Assembly (NCBI RefSeq): GCF_012848175.1
Contig: NZ_CP051651.1
Span: 2,480,001 to 2,544,000, forward strand
Reading direction: 5' to 3'
DNA length: 64,000 nucleotides
Origin: Xanthomonas campestris pv. badrii
GTDB lineage: Bacteria > Pseudomonadota > Gammaproteobacteria > Xanthomonadales > Xanthomonadaceae
Shown here in pieces: positions 58,532 through 64,000 of this stretch (within the stretch, counting starts at the first letter, position 1; the number at the start of each line of letters is the position of its first letter). The notes under the pieces were generated by a model that did no database searches, was not told the DNA's origin, and was given only the letters and a program-made list of their open reading frames with translations. A program made the position numbers and the translations under genes.

Positions 58532-59290
58532 TTAGAACACCTTACATTGCAACTCTTTTATTCTCTTATCGGGCTTTGCCTTGGTAAAAAGAAAAGTTGT
58601 GTAGCCAGGTCCACGTGAGCCCTCGCCGTCGTCAACGTACGCCTCCAGGAAAAGCTGACGGCCCTCGAGCTCTACCACGTAAAACTTCGTCTGAGTGTCG
58701 GGACCACCCCCCATGTCTTGAGCACAGTCACCAGCAAAGAGACGTACCGAGGCTGTATCAGGGAGCTGACGTTTCACTACATCAGCATATTCGGGGCTGA
58801 TATAAAACTTCTTTACCGCAATCGAGTGCACATTCTGTGCATCCCCCGTGAGGGTAAGGCCCGACTCACCTTCATTGGCCTTCTTCACTCCTGCATCAGC
58901 CCCTTGATTCCCGTCAGGTACGTCAACCATACCAAAGCCATCGAGAACAAGTGTTCCGCTACGGGACTTTGAGTTTTCGGGACCAGTGCTGTCAGGATTA
59001 CGCTGCGGAGAAGACTCCCGCCACTGCACGCCTGGAATGCCGTCGAAGCTTGACCAAGAAGCGCCATCGTTGACAACAAGTAGAGAGACGACTTGAGAAA
59101 GCGACGTCATTCGGGCCACTCCGTCCGAATTTTCAGGCTGAGGCGATGATTCAGAGCTGTCTTCTGGCATATCTCTGCGCTCTTCCTTGATGCCTTCATT
59201 CTCTTTCGCGGAAGTAGCGTCCTGCCGGCAAGCGCCCAGCGTGAAGAATCCCAAAGCCAAAAAAAATACCCATATATTTTTCGGCAACAT
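58532..59290 (-). CDS. Hypothetical lipoprotein at the end of the X-T4SS locus
   Basis: A 252-aa predicted lipoprotein. The N-terminus MLPKNIWVFFLALGFFTLGACRQ has the lipobox LGAC, with GGGA seven bases before the ATG. Residues ~25-60 are a charged, Ser/Glu-rich linker. A mixed domain follows with PVQWRE-like and VKKFYISPEYADVVKRQL segments and conserved-looking Cys in FAGDCAQDMGG and LQCKVF. No family was recognised. It lies behind a duplicated VirB6-DUF4189 pair, the position the immunity lipoprotein occupies in the intact module. An orphan immunity protein is therefore possible, but there is no sequence similarity to that protein that I can see. Confidence 0.7.
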   Translation of the reverse strand: MLPKNIWVFFLALGFFTLGACRQDATSAKENEGIKEERRDMPEDSSESSPQPENSDGVARMTSLSQVVSLLVVNDGASWSSFDGIPGVQWRESSPQRNPDSTGPENSKSRSGTLVLDGFGMVDVPDGNQGADAGVKKANEGESGLTLTGDAQNVHSIAVKKFYISPEYADVVKRQLPDTASVRLFAGDCAQDMGGGPDTQTKFYVVELEGRQLFLEAYVDDGEGSRGPGYTTFLFTKAKPDKRIKELQCKVF

Positions 59291-59331
59291 GAAAAATCCC
59301 ATTTATAAAAAAACATACGTGCAACAATAAA

Positions 59332-59826
59332 TTAATATCTTCTAAAAATGGGATCAGTACAATCTGAATACATCACCTTACAAGAACCGGTTTCACCCAT
59401 TTCGCAGTTCTTCTTTGCTAACTGGACCGCCACCTCCTTACTCTCGGCCGCTTGAAAATAAGTATCAGAATGAGAGGTTGCGAACGCAGCACACTGATTC
59501 CTATAAACCAAGTGGACTTTGCAGTCAGATGCACCGCCCAATGCACACTGATTTATGGCAGATTTTCTAGCATCGCCCTCAGTGAGCTTAGCAATTGACG
59601 TTCCAGCTTCACCTGTCGATTGAGACGTAGCAATGGCCCCCCATGTCTTAATCCATTCCCCTGTCGGCCTAGGAGGAGGCATCGGCATATCTCCCCTAGA
59701 CGTACCGGAATCAGGCCCGCACTGTGGACTTCCAGGAGCGACCCCAACAGGGCAGGCCGTTTGAGCGAAAGCGGGACTCGCCGCCATTAGTGAAAAAAAC
59801 AAAGAAACTGTATAGATCGCTTTCAT
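59332..59826 (-). CDS. DUF4189 exported protein (second copy)
   Basis: A 164-aa secreted or periplasmic protein. It has a signal peptide (MKAIYTVSLFFSLMAASPAFA), a Pro/Gly-rich segment CPVGVAPGSPQCGPDSGTSR, then a DUF4189 domain with repeated Cys (INQCALGG, RNQCAAF, KKNCEMGETGSCKVMYSDC) ending CTDPIFRRY. The N-terminal ~60 residues are nearly identical to the copy at 62654-63142, while the C-terminal halves differ clearly. Its function in the T4SS locus is unknown. Confidence 0.85.
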   Translation of the reverse strand: MKAIYTVSLFFSLMAASPAFAQTACPVGVAPGSPQCGPDSGTSRGDMPMPPPRPTGEWIKTWGAIATSQSTGEAGTSIAKLTEGDARKSAINQCALGGASDCKVHLVYRNQCAAFATSHSDTYFQAAESKEVAVQLAKKNCEMGETGSCKVMYSDCTDPIFRRY

Positions 59827-59850
59827 AGGCTCACTCCTTTGCGTTCACAA

Positions 59851-60263
59851 TCATCGCTGTGCGAGACCTCGGTTTCCGGATTCTTGGGGCGTGGAAGACT
59901 CAGAGCGCCCCCCCACATCCGAACGAACTATGTTGTCAGTCCCTCCCCTTGCGTGAGTGTCAGAGCGGCCAGCATCCCTAGCCGGCGCCCCCCCCGGCTC
60001 ATAAGGCCGCCCAGCTGCCGGCGACTGACCTGCCGATCCAACTGCCCCAGCGCCGAGTACGCCGGGAACTGGCCCAGCGTGCCCTGGAAAAAGGCCGCGG
60101 CCATGGGTGGTGCGGTGATGATCAACGTCGTTAGCACCAGTCCTAGTCCTCCCTGCTGCAGCGCCATGCTGCTGATGCCTTCGCCCGTAAACCCATTCAA
60201 TGCCCACTTTGCAACGAAGGCTGCGCCCACCGCGCCGACAACCTTGGCGCCCAAGCTCACCAT
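59851..60263 (-). pseudogene. VirB6 C-terminal fragment, frameshifted duplicate
   Basis: A truncated copy of the 3' end of the VirB6 gene at 63144-64000. KVVGAVGAAFVAKWALNGFT and the following block SSMALQQGGLGLVLTTLIIT are almost identical to VirB6. A single-base deletion (between 60033 and 60034, compared with the intact copy) shifts the frame after GQLDR. The original frame resumes as AGQSPAAGRPYEPGG in the next frame down to 59851. It lacks all upstream VirB6 helices, and its apparent start lies in the T-run of the toxin-gene terminator. It is not expected to be functional. Confidence 0.85.
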
Positions 60264-60264
60264 G

Positions 60265-60304
60265 AAAAAAGAGGGCCGAGATTACCGGAATAACCTCGGC
60301 CCTC
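60265..60304 (-). terminator. Terminator of the T4SS effector gene
   Basis: On the - strand, a perfect 10-bp stem GAGGGCCGAG / CTCGGCCCTC with a 14-base loop, followed by six Ts, 33 bases after the effector stop. Confidence 0.92.
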
Positions 60305-60336
60305 ATCATCAGGTCAGACCAAAACGAAAGACACTG

Positions 60337-61638
60337 CTACATCGACATCTCAGGAGACGCTGCTTGCTGCGCCTGCCCCTGAACTTGCGTTACCTGCTGT
60401 TGGCTTTCCTCGGCCACCTGTCGGCTACTGTGTTCGAGTGATTGCCCCTGCGCTTGGTTGCGGTCGATGAAGACACGGCGCATCGACGGATCACCAAGCT
60501 CACCTTGGACTGCAAAAAAGCCGTCGCCGCTCTTGTTGGGAAGGATGTGGTCAATGCGTTGCAGACCACCGACCTTGGCTTCAAACACCGCCTGCCCTGC
60601 GGCCTGCTCCAACTCCTTGCGATCGGCAAATCCACCACGTTCGCCAAGAGCTTCCAATTTGCTTACCGCTCCCACGAACATTGGGTTGTCGGCATGACGT
60701 GGGTCGGACAGCAAGGGACTGGATGCTGCCTGTGCCGGCGCAGCAGGCGCGCTGCTCTGCTCGGCTTGCTGGACCTTTTGTTGCGACAGCGCGCGGGCCA
60801 AGGCCGCTTGCGTTTGACTGCCCACCACACCATCGACCTGCAAGCCATGCCCGCGCTGGAATTGCTCGACCGCATATTTGGTGTTGCCGCCGAAGTCGCC
60901 GTCCGCCTGTAGCGGCTTGCCGTCGCGGCCGGTGGCACCTAGCTGGGCAAGTTGGCCTTGCAGCTGTTTCACTTGCTCCCCGCGCTCGCCTTGTTCGAGT
61001 TTGCCATCATGAGAATTCGAGGGCTGATGGGAAGTTGAACCGGGGGTCACGCTATGTTTCAGATCGACACCATCGCGCTTGACGCTTTCGATCAAATCGG
61101 GAACCCGACGCTCCCAATTATTCGCGTACTCCTCGCATTCCTTTGCGGCCTTTACACTCCAGGGTTTGCTAGGAGTGACTCCGTTGACCACACGCCGGGC
61201 GTTGTAGACGTCATGGCTGTCACCATCGATATAGCGATCAAGAGGCTTCCCTGTAAACAAGCCGTCACGCATACCGACAACTAGAACCTTCGCAGCAATT
61301 TCTGGCTGCTTGGCCATGTCCGGATTGCGGACCATCTCGCCGTTAAGGCCTAGCAACTTGTCGAACTTCGCATAGTTGTAATCGTGGGTAAGATGCACGT
61401 AACCACGACCATAAAATTCTTCGCCGCCGCTATATCCAAGTTTGCGCGCCTGGCTGCGCCCAAAATCTTCCTCAGGTGCCTGGAAGTTACGCGTCTCATG
61501 CTGAGCCGTCGCCAGCATGTACGATATTTGCTTTGGATCGGTCACACCGTTCTCAAGAGCGGTTTTGACGATCAACCTAACGGAAGATTCCCGATCTACC
61601 CCGAAGCCTTCGGTACTCCGGCCACGTCCATCACTCAT
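60337..61638 (-). CDS. X-T4SS antibacterial effector (X-Tfe): GH19 + peptidoglycan-binding + XVIPCD
   Basis: A 433-aa toxin delivered into rival bacteria by the VirB/VirD4 system. Residues ~1-185 are a GH19 lysozyme-like domain, with catalytic Glu48 in ATAQHETRNF and the substrate block EEFYGRGYVHLTHDYNYAKF. Residues ~213-285 are a PG_binding_1 domain (GERGEQVKQLQGQLAQLG, DGDFGGNTKYAVEQFQ). Residues ~310-433 are the XVIPCD secretion signal recognised by VirD4: DPRHADNPMFVGAV, LQRIDHILPN, FFAVQGELGDPSMRR and a Gln-rich tail. The match to the characterised X. citri peptidoglycan hydrolase XAC2609 is very strong. It has no Sec signal, as expected. It is followed by a strong terminator. Confidence 0.93.
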   Translation of the reverse strand: MSDGRGRSTEGFGVDRESSVRLIVKTALENGVTDPKQISYMLATAQHETRNFQAPEEDFGRSQARKLGYSGGEEFYGRGYVHLTHDYNYAKFDKLLGLNGEMVRNPDMAKQPEIAAKVLVVGMRDGLFTGKPLDRYIDGDSHDVYNARRVVNGVTPSKPWSVKAAKECEEYANNWERRVPDLIESVKRDGVDLKHSVTPGSTSHQPSNSHDGKLEQGERGEQVKQLQGQLAQLGATGRDGKPLQADGDFGGNTKYAVEQFQRGHGLQVDGVVGSQTQAALARALSQQKVQQAEQSSAPAAPAQAASSPLLSDPRHADNPMFVGAVSKLEALGERGGFADRKELEQAAGQAVFEAKVGGLQRIDHILPNKSGDGFFAVQGELGDPSMRRVFIDRNQAQGQSLEHSSRQVAEESQQQVTQVQGQAQQAASPEMSM

Positions 61639-61741
61639 AGTATTCTCCGTACGTGCATGTCATTAGAATTTTTTATTGCGTCATCGGCATTACAGCCCCC
61701 GAGATGCGTTGCATGTACTCACCAAAACCACTAATCACCTC

Positions 61742-62545
61742 CTAGTTAGCCACCTCCTTCATTTCACCGTTTTTTAGCCACTCTATTTTTTTCTTCGGGT
61801 TAGCCGGATCATTCGTGTCTTCGGTTACCCGCTCTATCAACACCGGCTCGTTCTTCTTGATTTCGTAGGTATCGAAAACATGGATACAGCATCCATCCCC
61901 CGAACTGGAAGTCAGCAAACTCCCTTTCACGGAGAAAAGACCATTAGCCATTATTGTGATATCGGACAGCGACTGATTGAAAACGAGACGCTCTTGGGTG
62001 GCGTCAAAAAGATAGACGCTGTAAGAGGGGCCGCCATAATTACCCTCTTTACCAGACCAAAGCACTAAATCCTCATGCCCATCGCCATTGATGTCGGTCA
62101 GAATGATTGAGTGACGATTCTTCTTGTAAGTGTCGTCTAGCGGACCATGATAGAACGTGGAATCACTATCCACGTACAATGCCTCAGGCTCCAATGCAAT
62201 CTGCTTGGCTCCGGGGAATGTCACCTCCACGACTGGCGAACGGTTACATAGCATGATCCCTGGACTATCTTCGCTACAGCCCTGCGACTTGATTGAAATA
62301 GCAATACCACCGATATCTGCATTTACCTCGCCTTGGTCGTTGAGCTTGGCACTGACAGCAGATGGCATTTTCAAGTCCTTTTGCGGAGAGGATTCAGGCT
62401 TTTTGCCAGTTTGATCTTGGGCGGATAATTTCGCCCCGTCAGCCTCTGCGGACGGAGTATTGCCTGGACTGCACGCTGTGATCGAGATGACGCAAGCTAA
62501 ATACAGCGCCGCCACGACCGCTCTTACTAGTGTACGTTCCACCAT
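61742..62545 (-). CDS. Immunity lipoprotein of the T4SS effector (X-Tfi)
   Basis: A 267-aa lipoprotein encoded directly upstream of the GH19 effector, as for the X. citri pair XAC2610/XAC2609, in which it inhibits the toxin in the periplasm. The signal peptide ends ISITACSPG (lipobox ITAC). The linker is Lys/Ser-rich (~30-65), followed by a beta-propeller-like/lysozyme-inhibitor-like domain with DINGDGHEDLVLWSGKEGNYG (a calcium-binding DxNxDGxxD motif) and SGDGCCIHVFDTYEI. The start at 62545 is supported by GGAAGGA upstream. It protects against self- and sibling intoxication. Confidence 0.92.
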   Translation of the reverse strand: MVERTLVRAVVAALYLACVISITACSPGNTPSAEADGAKLSAQDQTGKKPESSPQKDLKMPSAVSAKLNDQGEVNADIGGIAISIKSQGCSEDSPGIMLCNRSPVVEVTFPGAKQIALEPEALYVDSDSTFYHGPLDDTYKKNRHSIILTDINGDGHEDLVLWSGKEGNYGGPSYSVYLFDATQERLVFNQSLSDITIMANGLFSVKGSLLTSSSGDGCCIHVFDTYEIKKNEPVLIERVTEDTNDPANPKKKIEWLKNGEMKEVAN

Positions 62546-62653
62546 AGAAAATCCTTCCAATTCAAATCAATATTTCTTAAATACCGGCTCCGAACAAATT
62601 GTACCCGCCTCTCGGTTCGCGACACTTTGCTAGCGGCATTTATGACAGAAAAA

Positions 62654-63142
62654 TCAGAACTTCCTAAAGATGGGATCGCTGCAAGTTGACATTGCAATTT
62701 TACAATCCCCTCCCGAATTCTTCTCGCAAGTTTTCGTTGCTCTGGATTCCACATCATTCAAGGATGGGCCTCCAGTTATCGCCCCCTTACCACGACTAGA
62801 AGCAGGCGACGCGATGGCAGCACACTGATTATGAAAAGTCAACGCGATAGTACATTGCATGCCAGCCAATTTTTGGCAGTTTTGCAGGGCGGCATCTTCA
62901 GCCTCTTTGCTAGTGAGACGCCCCTTAGTGTAACCAGCATCACCATTGTCGGCGATGGCAATGGCACCCCATGTTTTTATCCACTCACCCGTAGGCCGCG
63001 GTGGCGGAGCAGGAATGTCTCCTCTTGACGTCCCAGAATCAGGCCCGCATTGTGGACTGCCAGGCGCAACACCAACTGGACACGCCGTTTGCGCAAACGC
63101 GAATACAGGAATAACCGCCAATAATAAAATAATTTTACGCAT
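62654..63142 (-). CDS. DUF4189 exported protein (first copy)
   Basis: A 162-aa protein with a signal peptide (MRKIILLLAVIPVFAFAQ) and the same N-terminal block CPVGVAPGSPQCGPDSGTSR and PPPRPTGEWIKTWGAIA as the copy at 59332. The C-terminal half differs (LQNCQKLAGMQCTIALTFHN; CSDPIFRKF). Its ATG is one base after the VirB6 stop, so the two are probably coupled in translation. DUF4189 proteins recur in X-T4SS loci; their role is unknown. Confidence 0.87.
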   Translation of the reverse strand: MRKIILLLAVIPVFAFAQTACPVGVAPGSPQCGPDSGTSRGDIPAPPPRPTGEWIKTWGAIAIADNGDAGYTKGRLTSKEAEDAALQNCQKLAGMQCTIALTFHNQCAAIASPASSRGKGAITGGPSLNDVESRATKTCEKNSGGDCKIAMSTCSDPIFRKF

Positions 63143-63143
63143 T

Positions 63144-64000
63144 TTAGCCCCGCTGCCTGTCGACGTTATTAGCGTTTCCCATTTTACCGCTTGCGGTCTG
63201 GCTAGAGTTGGACTCATCGCCCGAAACTCGTCCACTCACTTGAGGGACAGGAGTAATTTCAGAACGTTGATTATCCCTAGCCGGCGCCCCAGGCTCATAA
63301 GGCCGCCCAGCCCCCGGCGACTGGCCCGCACGATCCAACTGCCCAAGCGCCGAGTATGCCGTGAACTGGCCGAGCGTGCCCTGGAAGAAGGCGGCAGCCA
63401 TGGGTGGTGCGGTGATGATCAAGGTCGTTAACACCAGTCCTAACCCTCCCTGCTGTAGCGCCATGCTGCTAATGCCTTCGCCGGTGAACCCATTCATCGC
63501 CCACTTCGCGACGAACGCCGCGTCCAATGCGCCGACCACCTTGGTCGCCAAACCCACCGTGAAGGTCAAAACAGACAACGAAAACACATTACCCAGCCCG
63601 TATAGGAGCCATTTGCTGAACAACGACTTCGTCGCCTGGAACAGCAGACACAGGATGAACAGTGGCCCAAAGCCCACCACCAGCGCCATTGCCAGTTTGT
63701 TCAGCGGCAGCATGGAGCCTGCGACTACACCTGGCCCTGCCATGCCGATGCCGGTGAACCAACGGGCCCTGTCTTTTTCATCCTTGCCTTCTTCATCGCC
63801 ACCCGTCTTGATCTGATCCAATGCGGACATCGCGACCTGCATCAGCATCAGATTCTTGTCGATTGCCTCGTAGGGGCTCTTTGAACTGCCCGTCACTGTC
63901 CGGATGATCGCCGAGCTGATCCCGTCTGTTAGCGTCCAATACAGCCGCGGCGAGCCTTGTGCCATGCTGGTTGCCAACCCGATGATCAGCGCCGCCCGCA
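63144..64000 (-). CDS. virB6: VirB6, inner-membrane component of the X-type T4SS (partial)
   Basis: The C-terminal ~285 residues of a TrbL/VirB6-like polytopic protein; the gene continues past the right edge (open frame to position 64000). Hydrophobic segments include LALVVGFGPLFILCLLF, VFSLSVLTFTVGLATKVVGA and LGLVLTTLIITAPPMAAAFF. The tail is hydrophilic (PGAGRPYEPGAPARDNQRSE...). VirB6 forms part of the inner-membrane channel. Family, position next to DUF4189/X-Tfi/X-Tfe and codon use identify the bacteria-killing T4SS. Confidence 0.9.
   Translation of the reverse strand, partial: RAALIIGLATSMAQGSPRLYWTLTDGISSAIIRTVTGSSKSPYEAIDKNLMLMQVAMSALDQIKTGGDEEGKDEKDRARWFTGIGMAGPGVVAGSMLPLNKLAMALVVGFGPLFILCLLFQATKSLFSKWLLYGLGNVFSLSVLTFTVGLATKVVGALDAAFVAKWAMNGFTGEGISSMALQQGGLGLVLTTLIITAPPMAAAFFQGTLGQFTAYSALGQLDRAGQSPGAGRPYEPGAPARDNQRSEITPVPQVSGRVSGDESNSSQTASGKMGNANNVDRQRG

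Overview
The window is a chromosomal segment of a plant-pathogenic Xanthomonas. The complete xanthan gum cluster (gumB to gumP), an XgtA-type alpha-glucosidase, a LOV histidine kinase and a bacteria-killing (X-type) VirB secretion locus all point there. The combination fits the citri/axonopodis/euvesicatoria group best, but the species cannot be fixed by eye. Most of the window is GC-rich with housekeeping codon use. The last ~6 kb is visibly more AT-rich.

Layout. (1) 184-12511: housekeeping genes, mostly on the + strand: ftsY, mutY, yggX, a LOV hybrid histidine kinase (-), tRNA-Phe, a lipocalin, a LEA14-like lipoprotein, an acyl-CoA dehydrogenase, an HNH nuclease and dxs. (2) 12725-18504, - strand: a tightly overlapping operon of gumO (ketosynthase III-like), gumP (metallo-hydrolase), an NAD(P)-dependent reductase/epimerase, a ceramide-glucosyltransferase-like GT2, a small alpha/beta-hydrolase-like protein and a GT1 glycosyltransferase. 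It looks like an uncharacterised lipid-glycosylation pathway. (3) 18755-34398, - strand: gumN, a DUF985 cupin gene and gumM to gumB. These build, decorate, flip, polymerise and export xanthan: GumD and GumM start the lipid-linked unit; GumH, GumK and GumI extend it; GumF, GumG and GumL add acetyl and pyruvyl groups; GumJ flips, GumE polymerises, GumB and GumC export. (4) 34869-42754, - strand: tRNA-Pro, a merR-like gene, ihfA, pheT, pheS, rplT, rpmI, infC (AUC start) and thrS. This is the conserved translation block upstream of gum.

(5) 43077-57668: a maltodextrin/starch-utilisation locus with a LacI-type regulator, exported GH13 alpha-amylase, MFS importer, exported six-hairpin glycosidase, exported GH97 alpha-glucosidase, TonB-dependent receptor and cytoplasmic GH13 alpha-glucosidase. 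Three copies of the near-palindrome TGMATACGTATKCA sit upstream of these transcription units and define a likely regulon. (6) 57938-64000, - strand: degenerate IS3-family remnants, then the tail of the X-T4SS locus: a lipoprotein, a DUF4189 protein and a frameshifted VirB6 fragment (all or partly a duplicate), a GH19/peptidoglycan-binding/XVIPCD toxin, its lipoprotein immunity partner, a second DUF4189 protein and the C-terminal part of VirB6, which runs off the right edge.

No CRISPR array, rRNA, prophage or replication origin was seen.
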